Source of the DNA: Malurus cyaneus samueli
Taxonomy: Eukaryota; Chordata; Aves; Passeriformes; Maluridae
NCBI GenBank assembly: GCA_009741485.1
Contig: CM019216.1
Location: 51,103,792 to 51,167,791, forward strand
Direction: 5' to 3'
Length of the DNA: 64,000 nucleotides
This document shows positions 27,901-42,900 of the stretch, one piece after another (within the stretch, counting starts at the first letter, position 1; each line of letters opens with the position of its first letter). The notes under the pieces were generated by a model. That model saw only the letters and a list, made by a program, of their open reading frames with translations, was not told the origin of the DNA and did not search any database. The position numbers and the translations under genes were made by a program.

Positions 27901-30900
27901 CGTTTCCATAAATAGTCTCCACTAGTACACCCATTGGCAAAGTGAAACACTCTGAATTGGTTGAATAAGCATTGCACAACAAGGCAATTTTGTAGTCATT
28001 CATCTGTAAGTTTTTATTCCTTAAACTCTGTTGCAAAAACCTGTGTGCCAAAGAGGTTAAACATTAAGCAGAAAGAAGAATACATATGCATTCCAGGAAT
28101 ACAGCCACAATAATCTCAATCAAAAAATCTGTTTTAAAATAGTAAAAAAAAAATCAAAATAACTATTAATTGCACCACATCAAAACAACTACATCTTATG
28201 CCACAGTTTCACTTTGATTTTTCTACATTACAGAAATATCTTGGAAAAAAAATACACTTAAAAATGACCTTTCTAGACAAAAGCTTAACCCAATGTAATG
28301 CTTATCCACACTTTCCAAATCACAGCATAACAAAACAAAATTGTCCATTTACTTTCAGATTCTTTATCAGTAATAAAGACTTATTATTTTGATATAAAAT
28401 ATATAATTTCATTAGCTGGATAACATCATTTCACTTTTTATGAAATATTTTGAGTTTGAGCTCTGTCTTTTTGAATGACTTTGAGGTCACTCTGTTGATA
28501 ACATATATACAGCATCCCATTACACAACACATTCTGAATACAGACTTGGAACTGCCTATTTCATTATGCCTAAAAATAAATCAAAACATAATAAAACTCC
28601 CACACTCACTCATGGTGAAGTTTAAGAGAATGAGGAATGGGTATCTGTAACTTGGAGTTGTCACTATGGGCCTTCCGGTTCAGATGAATCCAAATGCAGG
28701 TCATTGCAAAAGCATGAGTTGACTGGGGTTTGTTAATATCAGGTACAGGAATATACTAAAGAAAGAACAAATGAATGTGACATATCACATGGATGAATGT
28801 ACAGAAAACCAACTTAGATAGCCAGTAATCAAAAGGTCAGGTTTTTCTTTTTTCTGACTTGCAACACCGTTAGGAACATTTTTAAAGAACAGCTTTCTAC
28901 CCTCATCGGTGCTTGCAATTTTAAGCCAAGAGCTCTGGAGGAGACCTGGACCTCAGTAGTTATTCTGAAAAACACACAAACCAAGTAATTTATCTAAGAC
29001 CTTGGCAAAAGGAAATTCATGACAAAGAGTATGTGATTTCCAGACATAGCTACAAAGCAGATGCTTTTTCCCTCAGCCTCACACTTAAACATTATTCAGA
29101 AATTGTTTACGGTATGTGCTTCCATAGTAAGTGGTTCAACAGTATTTTCTGAAAAATCTGAACTGTTCAGCATAACAGTTAATCCTTAAACATTAATATA
29201 GTTTTCATGAAAAGGTACACATACAACCCAAAATTTAAAAGTTTTGAATCCAGACTTAGGTATACTACTGCCATTAGAAAAGGAACTCTGCCTCTCCTGC
29301 CAATATTTGCATTTCTTTCCTTTTGATACAATTACTGGTGACCTTGCAAGTTGAGGCAGCACCAATACATAACCAACAGACCAGCAAGACAGATCCTCTT
29401 AACAGCAACAGCCAGAAATAACATTTTAAGTGCTTGTGAAAGTGAATTCCAAGAGGCATTTCTTAGGATTCAGTTTCACAAGCACTTAAAATGTAGCACT
29501 CAAAAAGTGCTAGTCAAGGACTTCCAGTAAGTGTAACTGGGAACCATCACTACAGCTGAAGTAAATAGTCCTATTAGTCTTCCCATATTTTATGCTGACA
29601 AAAGCAATGGAAAACTCCTGACACAAATTGTACTGAACAATTTCTGTGAGTCAAAACTAATGTAGCAAGGGGAAGAATTGTTACATATGAGCTTGATACA
29701 CCACACATTTGTATTATCATATCCATTCACCCAAAGGAAACAGCACTTTGGAAAGAGTAAGCAATCAAGACTTCACAATAACAATTCCACCACAACTGAA
29801 GTTTAGAACTTCCTCCAAGTGCCTCTTTCCTCAAAAACTTTAATTCTAGAGGAATGTGCAAAGCATGAATAGGATTTGATCTGCTCTCACAGAGTAAATT
29901 TAAAGTAACCATTCAGTTCATTGCACCTGAAAGTATCTTTTAGTGTACTATTCTATTACAGCCCAAAAGTAACAATAGAATTACATATCATTCCTTTATT
30001 GTCTCCTCAATGCTTTAACAAACTCCTTAAAACCTCAGTAAACCAAAGCCAAGGAAGAGAGGAGTTAACAGAAGTCTTTCTTGCCCCTAAAAACAAACAT
30101 GGTTACAGGGACAGGAAATCCTCCAAAAATCCTTTATTTATGAAACATCTCCCTCCAACTCTGCAGCACACTATTCTAAGAGTGACTCAAGAATGACAGT
30201 AATATTGACACATGAAGGTCCCAAGTTGAACTAAAAATAAAACTTTCAATATCTGAGACTTACTTCTTTCTCAGGATACAGGAGGTCAAAAAGCTTCATA
30301 ACTGGGAGGAAGTCAGCCAGTGCATTCTTCTGGATGCTGCCAGAGATGAACTGGAGTAGCACCCACATCAGGTGGTCTCTTCCCTTAATGAGACCACGGC
30401 CTGCCAACTGTCAAGAACACTCAGTAACAGACAAATACTGCATGAGGAAGAAAAATCACTGCAAAGATTCTTATGAAAGGAGAAGGGTAGACTAAAAGAG
30501 TTCCGGCAGAGAATTTTATAGCAGGACTTAGGGAGAAACATACATTGTGTTTCCAGAAAGAAGGGAAATAGGTACATTAGTTATTACACACAAACAGATT
30601 CTGAGGGCCACAACAATTAATGGGAAGATTTTAAATGCATTTAACTCCTGAGGATCACTGCTTTGGAAAAGTAGCAACACTTAAATACTGGTCTTAAATT
30701 GCCACCTTGTAGCCCTGTAGTCAAGTACAGCTTTGCCACTGCTAGCACCCGGCCACCGGTTTTACAAACTCCTACAAAGGAAGTCTCTGAGCCAGAATAA
30801 CTTGAGTTTACATCATCTGGATTCACTTCGAATTTTTTTTCTTTTTTTGTTAATGAATTTCTTTATTTGTAACAGCAATTCTCTAATAACTAATTTTCTA

Positions 30901-33900
30901 CTCTTATTTTTCTTGCTGTACTTTTATACTAGATTTGTGCAATTGTGTTGCATAATGCCTATTGCTTCAATAGTTTATTAACAGTAATGAAAGGAGGGAA
31001 AACAATCCATCACAAGTATAAAACACAACATACACAGTAAATTTTTATGCAACATAGCACTGTGGACAAATGGAGACGAAGCAATGTGTTGAGCATGTTA
31101 CAAACTGCATCTAAACATCCACGAGCTGATACTATAGTGAAGAGAAAGACTACCCCTTCCCTACTATCAACAGCATACAGCTCTCTCAGCAAAGAACTCA
31201 GGATGTTGCTGACTGTAACCCCTCCTTTTCCTTCTTATGGAGGACAGGCATCACCACCCTTAGAATTCAGAGAGGCACTACTGAGCACCAGAGAAATAGG
31301 AAAATACTAGTATTACTTCTAATGGAATTACTACTAGGAGGTAATAATAACTTGGAATTGTGATTGCCAGTATCTCTGTAATTGGACAAATTACCTTTGA
31401 TTGCTTTGAGTAGACTGATCAGACAAAGAGCAAATTCCTACATCCATCTGCATTGTACATTTTATTAGTCCCCAAATGGAACAGGGCATTTGCTCTATTC
31501 AAAACTCATTTGCAAACCAGATGCAACAGCACAGTACTTGGATCTTCTGAACTGTCTTTATGTCGTTAGTCTCGTTATTAGCACACTCTGAATCCAAAGA
31601 TAATGCAATAACTTGCAACTGAATACACTAAAACCAGACCTAGCACACAGCACCCTAACTTGAGAATTTGACTTACTTCTTAGAGAGAACAGTGATTAAA
31701 AAATTAATCAATTCTTACACATAATGTACTTCTTGCAGGGATGAGTGACACCTGTTTAAAAAAATACTGGTTTTGCTTTCTCAATCCCCTTACCATGTGG
31801 GAGCTATACAAACAATTTACCTTTTGATGGAGTGACAGGACCATATGAGGAAAACTTGCAAACTGAAAGAGCACAAAGAAAATGAGCTGGCTGGAGAGAT
31901 GCTGCCACAGAAGCTGACTGGTTCCACCATCATCAAACTTCTCTTCAGTCTCAGACCGTTCCATGGCATACACCACAAGATCCACCAGCTGGTCCTCCAG
32001 CACAGGGCAACGTTGCTTGTGCTGTAAGGCAGAGATCAGATACAGTATTCCAAAAGCCTTGCCATCAACTCCAGAACTTGCACAGTTGCAGTTACAGTAC
32101 AGTATTTTGACAGAAGGCTGGGAAGCATGAGATGAAGTCTGAACTTAAGTTAAGGATAAGCCAGTGTATTAAAGCTGCAATATGTTACAGGTCACAATGA
32201 TTTTTACATTTTATCATGCATTCCATAATTCCCTAGTTCAAAAACACAGTTCATCAATGCACAGATAACATCTGGGGTTTTTTTTGCTGCTTTATAACAA
32301 ATTAAGGCAGAATGTTATTTCTCTTATCTCACATTCACAGAAAACAAAGTCCATTCTTTTAACACACAGGTGAGGGTTTTTGTGTTTGGCTTGGGGGGGT
32401 TTCTGCTGTTTTTTTTCCCATTCCTTCTTTTCTCTATTAAGTCCATTTTGAAAGTAGGGATCACCATAAAGATGTATCAAATGTAGAGGAAACATCCCAA
32501 TACATGACAGAAGTATTTAATGGCTATTCTCTTTTTCATTCTCATCTACAGCCTACAACTAGCAGCAGAATTAACATCTAGTTAACAGCCCTATAACTAG
32601 ATGCTGTCCTATTGACACAGCACCACAGGTTACAAGACAACATCAAAAAGGCTTGAAAATTAATCCACAGTACATTCTACATACTGTAAATAGAACAGAA
32701 ATTGTACATCAGAGTGAGGAACTCCTTGGATGTTAGACTACCAGAGTCTTCATGCTGAGCTATGTAAAACCAGAAATAATTTAAAATACACACAATCTCT
32801 GATGATTTTTAATAATAATCAAGTAAGGAATGCATTACATATTCAGATATATTCTGTCAGTACAGAGGCATATAAAATAGGTCCAATACCAGTAATTTGG
32901 AAGTGAGGATTATAAATCTTCACTTCAAGACTACGAAGTATAATGTTACATGTTACAATTTCTTCAGTGTAACAACCTTTTTTTATTAACCTGCATTTGT
33001 ATTGTTACACTCATACAATGTGCTATTTACTCAGGAAAAAAAAAAAAAAACAAAGCCACTTTCTGAAATAAGTTAAATTCTCCAAGTTATCACCTTGAAA
33101 ATAATGTAAGCTGTTTGTTTCAATGCAATTTGCACTCAGGAATGGTCACATTTATTCATTTACTTATCTGATGCCTGTAACATAATGCAGCCTTAAAGAA
33201 AATATTACTTTAATCATACAAAAGAAAAGGGACTGAGCTGCTCAAACACTAATCATGAAAATGCATTACCCCTTTCCAAAGGCAAAAAAGGTGTATGTAA
33301 AAAAGTTTTAGAATATCACCCCAATACTCATAAAACATTTTAGGGATGCCTTAGATTAATTCTTTGACTTACTAGCCAGGCAGCCTAAAAAAAGGCTAAT
33401 ATAAAGATACAATAAGAGTAAAGAGAGATGCTGAAAGGAGATGCTTGTTCTACCTTCATTGATGGTAGTCTTTTGCTATGAAAAAAAAAGAGATTCTCTT
33501 CAATTAAAAATAGAATGCAAGAATTGAAAAGTTGACAAAATACAGTGAACAGCATCCCCTGTTGCATGCTCTTTGCCAGCTCAAAACTGAGAAAGCTACA
33601 ATTCCAGCTGTGCTTTCTTGAAGCATGCTTAACACAAACCTCTAACTAAAACATAAAGCATCAATGATACCTTTTCTTTCAGTATGCAATGTCATTATCA
33701 CAGACCAACCACGGTACAGGTTTACAGAGAGCAGTATTGGCACCATCAGTTTAGAACACTTTGGGTCTTTTGTGGCTCACTTTTCTCCCCCTCCCAAAGC
33801 AACTAATTATGAAGCAGAGCAGGGTGCAACAGACAACACTACAGACTAGTTTATAATCCAGCATGCAAAACTACTATGTACAGGGCTTGAAATTTAATAG

Positions 33901-36900
33901 TTTGCTAAGCACTGGGTTAATTTCCAAAAGCCTGATCATGTTAGGTAGGCTATATTAATTTAGAATAAAGTTATTCAAAGAATACAACATGAAAAAAATA
34001 TTTCTGTTAAAAGGAGACCAGAATTTCCAGTAAGAGTTTTCAATATTCTGAATAATTCTAAGACTGGGAAAAGTTTAGGCGCCAGGAAATTAAAAAAATG
34101 AATTAAAGCTTTTATTCTGAAAACCACACTTTCATTGCTTTAAAAATAATTTTCCATCAGAAAATAGCAGTACATTATATTCTGTCTTCATTAATTTAAT
34201 TTTCTGGCTTTTTTTTCCTGTATTTTCACTGAATACACATTTCTGTGCAGATTTTCTATCTATAGTTTCAGAACTCTCAGAAATAAAATGCTGTGCTACA
34301 CAAGAATTTGCAGGATTGGGTCCTTGCTTTTTATTAGCTGCTCATAAATGAAACAAAATCTCATTATAAACTGAGATGAATCAATTTATAGGTGAGAGCT
34401 ACCCTCAAAAACAGGTAGGAATTCATGTTCTGGCATGGCGTAAGTACAACAAAAATGAACAACAAAAAATCTCCAAATACTGTTTTGGATTACGTATGGA
34501 AAAATATAACATTCAAAATCATTATGCTTTTTCCCTAAAGTAAACGTAATTTGAATTTTTACAATTTGGTTGCACAAACACATTCTCCATTTTGTTCTGA
34601 AAATAGCACTTAAAAGATCTGACAAATACACAATTTCATTGAAAACATTATCAAACCATGAAGAAATACAGGGGAGAAAAAGCATTTTCATGACAACTTG
34701 ACAGTAAACTTTCTTGAAACCAGCCCTCTGATGGACCAGTGGTATTTCTTTAAGTGGATCAGATCTTCGATTGGATGATGACTTATTGTTCTTACTTGTG
34801 TTTGAATTTTTAATTCCTTCTTTTCTGAGGAGGGTCAAGACAGGGCAGGTATCAAGGGGTGGGGCAGGGGGCATGGCTAGCATTACAAGTGTTTCCTAAA
34901 AGGAAAGTATTTTAAGCAGTCAGTAAGGCTGGCTGACAGCTATGATAGCTTTTGATTTTTTAAACATTTAGTAAAAATCTACACCTAAGAAATGGACTCA
35001 AAAGACCAAACCAAAGAGGTCAAGATCCTTAAAAGAGTAAACAATATCTCCAAAATTCCAATTCAAAATGCCTTAAGTAGTTAATACATGACAGAACTGA
35101 TCCCACACTTTCATTTTCCAAAACTGTATGGTACAAGGACACAAAACCTCAAAGCTTATTGTTTATATTGTACCTGAATCTAACATCTCTTCCAAGTTTG
35201 GCAGCCATTTTCAAGTCTCCCTCATTAAAAAAAAGGAGTAAATTTCAATAAGGAACATGTACTTGAGGGCTCTCAATGCACACCTTTACAACCAGGAATA
35301 TATAAAAATTAATCACACTCAAACTAAGTACTTTGCCATGTTAACACCAGTAAAGTTGCATAGTAAGATTTCAACATCAACCTACATTTTAGAAGTGAAA
35401 GTCAATTTTTAAATATTGCATTATGTCATATCTTCCACTTGATGATTCTGCTTACAACAGCTTCCCCATGCTAATTATCCTGGTTTGCAGGAGAGCTAGC
35501 AGAGAACACAACTGCACATTTACCTGCACAGAGTATGGCATATATCAGCCGCAGATCACCACTGTTTGTTTAAAAGGTGACCGGCAAATACACTATTTAC
35601 AGAGCAAAATCTTTAAGCCAGTAGCTGCTAATTAAACATTTGTACATTACAGAAACAAGACACCTGAAAATTACCTTGTCTTTCAAATATTCCCCAAACC
35701 AGAGACATCAAAGTAAGTTTTTGATTGATTAGAGAACTGCAACAAGATCCTAACTGCAACTATGCAAGCAAAAATGGCCTTTTATTCTTCATGCATGCCT
35801 ATACATATAGAGAAGGTAAAGATATAAACCAAAACCTCCAAAGTGAGTTCATGTCCTTCAGCTATTACTTTAGTTCCATTTTAAGAACCAACTGTAAAAT
35901 CCCTAAACTTAAACTTAATGCGGTATCAGTGCACTAAGACACTTTGAACTGTTAATCATTTTCCAAAAAAACCAAACTGTTACATAGTTCAAAAAATTAT
36001 TTAAAAAATAACTAAGAATTGAAATTATCACCCCAGCTAGCAGCAGAAATAAACTGCCATAGAACTGTAGAATCATTTAGGTTGGAAAAGACCCTTAAAT
36101 CTTGAGTCCAACCCAAACCATGATAGCATACAGGATATAATACAATGTAAATCCCTACTTCCTATATACCAGTTCAAACAGAGGTACAAGGGTATGTACT
36201 GTCCCACACAGAAGTATACAGTAGCAAAAACTCAGAGTCCCCAGACACCAACAACAGAAACATTCTCCAGTTCATATTTTACAGCCAGACTTAAAGCCAT
36301 ATACTTAATAGGAGTATCAGAAAACTTCATCCCACATGAAAACTTAGAATCCTAAAAGGAACACATTAATCTATAAACATGAAATTTTACCTTCATTTTT
36401 CTCCCTGCAAGGTTAACAGGATAGCTGGATTTGTATGGTTTTTACACAACTCAGAGATGGCTTGAGTGAATGATTTTCTAACACAGATCTGCTTAGTTAA
36501 GACTGAACCCGAATATTTCGTTGTTCATCTTCAAGAGTATTTGAGAGCTAGGACAAATCTGGCTGAACCATACCTAGATTGTGATGCCAAAAGATTCAAA
36601 TGAAGGCTCCAATCCTGCAACTGGATCTCTGTAAATAGTTGACAGGGCATACAAGCAACTTCACATAAATAATTAATGATCATAAAAAAATAATGATCAT
36701 TGCATTGAGGTGTTTCTGTATTTATTCTGAAACAAACTTGACACTATTTGCATTTTAAGTGTCTTCTATTATAGTGACAGTTCATTTGTGCAGGTTATTT
36801 CTCTAATAATAAAATACAAATTTATCAGCCATTTTACTCAAAGCATTGACACAGTTACACAACTTCTGAAAAGGATGCTGCTATTTTTGTCAGGCGACCA

Positions 36901-39900
36901 CATTAACAGATCAAATTGTAACACAAAGCTAACTTGCACCTAAAAACAAGTAAAATTTTAATGTTTTCCACAGTTTTAAGCAGAGTATATTAATGTTTAA
37001 ATGGAACATATTTCCTGTTGTATACCACTATACCACCCACCTCTGTATTTGTATTTTCAACAGCTCAAACATCTTTATGCTGGTGTAACTGTAGTAGCAC
37101 AGCTATAGTTCATGTTCTGTCAGCATTTCCTTTATAAGCTACATTCTTCATGTTTGTTCCTTGGCCATAAAAATTCATGCCAGGATGAAACTTTGTGTAG
37201 GAATTCCTATACTAGCAAACAAATTTTAAGAAGTATAGTTTAATACATTTCATTTCTTCAATTACTTCTAGAGGACAGTGAAGTGGAGTTAACACCCAGC
37301 ATTTTTAACAGATTTTTTTTACATGAAAGCACAGATCATCCATAGATAGAAGAATAAAATGGGTTCAACATAATTTTTGTCTAGATCTTGTATTATTTAC
37401 CAGCTACAAGATGGATGGAGGAATAATCTGGTTTATCAACTCAATGCAGACACAGAAAAGACACACAAATACTACTCATTTAAACAGTAAACCTGGCAGC
37501 TCAGTTCCCAGGTTTAACATTTCAGCTGCTTTAAGTCTCAGATACAGAAAATTGTCATATACAACACAGAGTACTGTTTGCCAATACGTAAGAATCTGCG
37601 CATTCAAAAATGTTGTCCCAATTCAGAAAATGCACTGGTGTATTCCATTACAGTGGGAATTATACACAAGGTTTCAAGATCATGTAAATTTTATAGTCAA
37701 GTTACAAACCTGAAAAAAGTTTCTTAATGGAAACACTGACACAACCTTCACTATAGTATTGCAAACAGCAACGCTATTTTATAAATCTTAAACGCAGTTT
37801 TTTTAAAAGTATGTGTGGCAATTATTAGTGTAATGAAGGATAAACTAAATATAGCATGTGGTACATAATTCAAATTTCAGGCAGAAGTCCACTTGGTTGA
37901 TTTGCTCAAGTGTTTGTTTGAACAAGTAGTCAAAATTTTAAGAAAGTACTTCTTGTGTGGTATTCTGCACTACTTTTCTTTCACCTAGATTGGAGAATAT
38001 TACAATAGCCTGTTGGGAAGTTCTTTACAGAGGCTTCCTAAAAATAAGAAAATTCCACTAGTAAACCTTTCTTTTGTTAAATGACGCATTTACAGCCTTA
38101 TATTTTTATAATTAAGTCCAGTGGATGTTTTTTCCACCTGCTTAAGGAAAGAAATTTTAAACTAAAAATCTCTCCTAATCCGAAAACTCCAGCAAAGTAG
38201 AAGTTATGACTGATAATGGAGATGGTAGTAGTCCATTCCTATGAAAATTTTAGGACCAAAGGACCACTGACCTTCAACTTTATGCTACACCTCTCATATC
38301 TCTAAAGAATTAGGTGAGAATTTGCCCTTGACTAATGGTCCTGCCAATTTCAAGCCCTGACTGTACATGTATTCTCTACCTGGAATCAGTGGCTACAAAG
38401 CGGCCAGCGTATCGTTAGTCACAATACAACAGTAAGGTTGTGAACATACCTGAGCAATGTTCAAGGTCTAGAGCATTGGAGGATGGGCAGGACAAGACAG
38501 GACAGAACAAAAATAAAGGAAGAAAAAAAGAAAAGACAAAACAGTGACTATGAGGCCAGCCTCAAGGATCCCCAAGTCAGACTAAGCCCACCCACTCTAA
38601 GGCTTCAAAAGAAAGTATGTAACAAAACAAATCCCAGCTTTCTACTATTCTAGTACTATAACATTCCAATATAACAGTGTAAAACAGTGCTTTAAAAACT
38701 ACTGAACAATAACCAGTCTCCTACTGTCTGTCAAAGGTGTACTTGAGGTTGGCCTTATAGGAAAAAAAAGCAATGCAAAAAAAAATCATATTTTAAATCT
38801 CTACTTTTCAATTTAACATTCGTAAAGCAATATACAAATGATAGGAATAACTGTGTCCAATTAACCTAATATGATCTCAAAAAAAAAAAATCACTCTCTG
38901 TATCTAAACTGTTTTGCTTAGTTAGCTATAGCAAAGAAAAGAGAAAAAGAATAGTGCAGATTCTATGCAGAATTAAATCACATGTTACAGCACAGTACAG
39001 TACCTGCTTATTCAGACCTAGCATATTGCAGACCATATCCCTGGAATATGGTTGTTCGAGCACATATCTCAACAAAGCAGTCTGTGGCTCAAAGAGATCC
39101 TTGAAAAAGAAACAAGCAATCACATACAAAAAAATATTGCCTCAAGATTATGTTTAATACTGAGTTTACATTTAATTGAATTAAACAATGTAAGAATGAA
39201 TGTTTAATTTATGCAGATATGTATTATCTGGCAAATCGACTTGCTCTCTGATAGCCAAGAGAAATGAGAAAATGATCATAGCTCCTAAGAAGTGGCAGCT
39301 TTTATGAGGACCAAGTAGAAGTACATTCTTCATCCAAAGGATTGTACACTTCTTGGAACAGCCTTGAACTCAAAGAAAACAAGGTAACACGACTGAGGAA
39401 ATGCACCAAAATGCATAAAAATGAGGACTAATGTGAAGAAATCACAACTGGAACAACTGCTCACTGCATCTTCCAACAGCTGAATCACTTCAAATAAAAA
39501 CATTATCTGAAGCTGGGATCAAAACCAACTGAAGGAGTTGATTCCCCATGCAAAATGAAGCTGAAATGCAGCACTCCTTGTCCAAGGAACGCTAGGGATG
39601 CTAAAAGCTCACAGGCACTCAAGAAAAGTCTGAACAAATGTTTGGGAGATGAAGGTTTGCTAAATACAGGAAACACACAAAATGATAATGGCTGTAGATT
39701 GTGAACACTATACATGTGCATACATACATTAGATACACTGCATTTATTTCCTTCCTTAGACATCTAGGATATAGGGAATGGGATGCAGGACAACATGGAT
39801 TTTTGTCCTGATCCTTTAAATTCTTTCAGTACACCACTACTCCACACTCAAGAGTTTTAAGTTTAAATATGCAAATTTGTACTTTGAATTGTAAAATTGT

Positions 39901-42900
39901 TTCTTGTAGAATAATGACGAGAATAGAAAAGAAGAGATTACTTTCCCATTTTCTTCCATCTAGCCAATTTTCCAATCAATTCTCTGCTTTCACTTGCCCT
40001 CTCTCACACACACAGCCCCATAAAGCCCATTAATTATGTCTCATGTTCTTCAGCATCCTGGGCAGTAGTTATATCAAACACTACTTTCAAGGTCCTCTGT
40101 ATATACCTTGAAATCATTGAAATATAAAACATCTACACCTTCAAAGTTAGCCAAACTGGAACAAATGGATATTCATAGTTGAAATTTTCCCTTGCTCTAA
40201 TGACATAGAAGTTTTGAATTTACTCAATATAACATGTTTAAGAAATTTCGTAAGGCGTACCTTATCATATGGTAGGAGACCTTTCAGAGGAAAACGAAGG
40301 GTTGTAGGATCCAGCTTCCATGAGTTACACATGGCACCTGAGTTATTTACCACAGGAAGGAGGCTACAGCGACCTACATATAATGAAACAAATTCTCAAC
40401 CAGCGAAACTGGCCTAATCATTCTGATGCAAAAACCGGCCTCAGCCACTTTTAAGCTCTCCTTAAATTTCCACTGTTTAAAACTTTTTACCGTAGGATTG
40501 CTTCAAACTATCTTATTTTTCTAACCAATTTCAGCTACTAAAATATTTAAGCAGTAAAGTCCCCATTTACTCAGGCTGGGTACCCCAAACATAAAAGTAT
40601 TTGCAAATATTAAGTACCCTTTTAGACCACTAGAGTACTGCCCCCCTGTCATTGCTAAACCTAGGGATTTGATTTTGGTACACTGACCTTTTCCACAAAG
40701 AAAACAGTATATAAGTATATAATCTAGTCTTTCAATCTCCCTTCATGCAAGACTGTGTTCAGTAAAGCAGTCAAATGCAAGTGTGTGTATTCCAATTACA
40801 GTCAGTGAAGATCCGGTCAATTCAGTCACCAAAGGCCAGGGAGACCTGGCTGATCACACATGAAGTGCATTTGACAGGCTAAATTAACACTTGTTAATCA
40901 ATGTAAATTAGACAACAGCCTTTATTTACTTCAGTTGCTTAAATATAAGCATTGGAACTAAGCCCAAGCAAACCTGTATCAGCATCTAAATTCAGGTGCC
41001 TCAACTTTGACCTCTCTCAGTTAAAATTCCATGACTTCTATTATCCAAACTGGCCATATAATTATCAGGTAAAACAAGAAGTAAATAAATATTTATTTAT
41101 TCCTTTCAATCATATCTATACAGATTATTTACAAATATAGCATTTGGAAAAAACAGTATGTGATCCCTGTCAGTCCTATAAATAAAAGCTATGCCACACT
41201 TTCAACAGAAGAATAACTAGATGCTTCTGAAACAAAATGCTTTAGAGTATTACAGATGGATTCACACTTTTAATCTCTGAACTGAAGAACCTCAGTTGCA
41301 ATAAACCTTGCTCAGAACTAAAAAACAATGCAGCTATTATTAAACTACTCAACGCCATTTTTATCTTTTGAAGAAAAATGCAGCAAGCGTCACATTAAAC
41401 AGCCAAATTTTGATCATCACATTTCCAGCAATAAACGAAGATGTGCATTTCTTCCACAGAAAAGCAGAGCCAGTACTCATCTGAGCTAGGAAACGTTCAC
41501 CAGAAGCCAACCCTCTGCAACGACAGAGAGGAGGCTGAGCAGCCACAAAAGCTCCAAAGGAAACTGAAGATAAAACACTCCATGACTAACATACCAGTGG
41601 ATAGGTATTAATTCAAAATCCTTGAACATAGAAAACCCACAATCTTCCTAATCTACTAGTCACCTGCAGTTAGAAACCACATGACTATGTAACAACTTGT
41701 ACACTTCTACCAGCTGGTAGCAAAAAATTATTTTGATCTCATCAATATAAATTTTCCCCTTCCAATCAAAAACTGAAGGGAACCAAGTGTGAGAACAAAC
41801 TGACAAGGGTAGAAGTACTAGGTAAAACATAAAATCTGAATTATTTTGCTTAGATAATATATATCCCAAAAGGTTCTAAGAAACAAAACAGTTCAAAATA
41901 GATTCATTTATTTTAAAGTTATTCATTAAGTTATTCTCTTACCACAAATGGAATTTATTCTTGCTGTAGGTCTGAAGGTATCCACAAAATCTGATACTAA
42001 ATTACCTAGTAGCTGGGTGAGGAGAAAAAAAAAATCAATATTTAAGTTAAGTAACTTAAAAAAAACCAGTATTTAAGACACTCATAAGGAATATTTAAGA
42101 ATTAAAAATATATGTATGTATGCATTTAAAATATGCAGGAATCTACTAAAATAACTAGCTTCCTATGCATTTCAAAAATTTGGAAAAATCACCTGGAAGA
42201 TAAAGCCACAAAAGGAAAAATGTAGCATTAGAAAGGAGGTATAGGTAGCACTCTTCTCAGTTTACACTCAAGTAGGAGCTCATATAAGAACTGACTACTA
42301 TGCAAACTATGTAATGCTTAGATTATTTAAAATAAGCTGTAATTTCTGTTCGTAACAAATCTCTGCTGCTGAATAACAATTTTACATAGAAAAATGACCC
42401 AAATTAGTACAATCTAGTTTAAATCTTGTCTCAAAAGTCAGTAACAGTTTTCCCATTAATACAAGAGTTGGGATTGTACCCTTTTCCAAACACTTAATTA
42501 TTCTAACAGAATGTAAAATTAAAAACTGGATCATTATTACATCATTTTTTGGGAACAATGACCATTTTCATCCCATCAGAGTCCCTAATATTTCTGCGTA
42601 ACTGAGTTTAAAAATAGAAAACACTGGTCAGCTATGTAAGGTGACCCTTTTTATCCTGAAGCCATAGAGAAAGCACAAAATAGTAGGTATATACAACCTG
42701 CATTTTCAAATGTATTCAACAAAACCTACTCAGGGCTTCAAGAGTTTTGAACACCAGCCCATAGGTCAAAATTATGTCATGGGTTTCATGCAAGAACACA
42801 GGGAGCTGCTGCTGCAAACACATCAAGCCTGTATCTTAATTTATATGACTAAACACAGAGCTTACTGTTGAGTAGATTTTAAATTTTCACATAAACTTTG

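Noticed and set aside
34386..34795. Lower part of the 165-codon intron 10 frame as a gene
   Set aside because: Beyond the candidate exon the translation is AT-rich, hydrophobic and without motifs; no start context or homolog.
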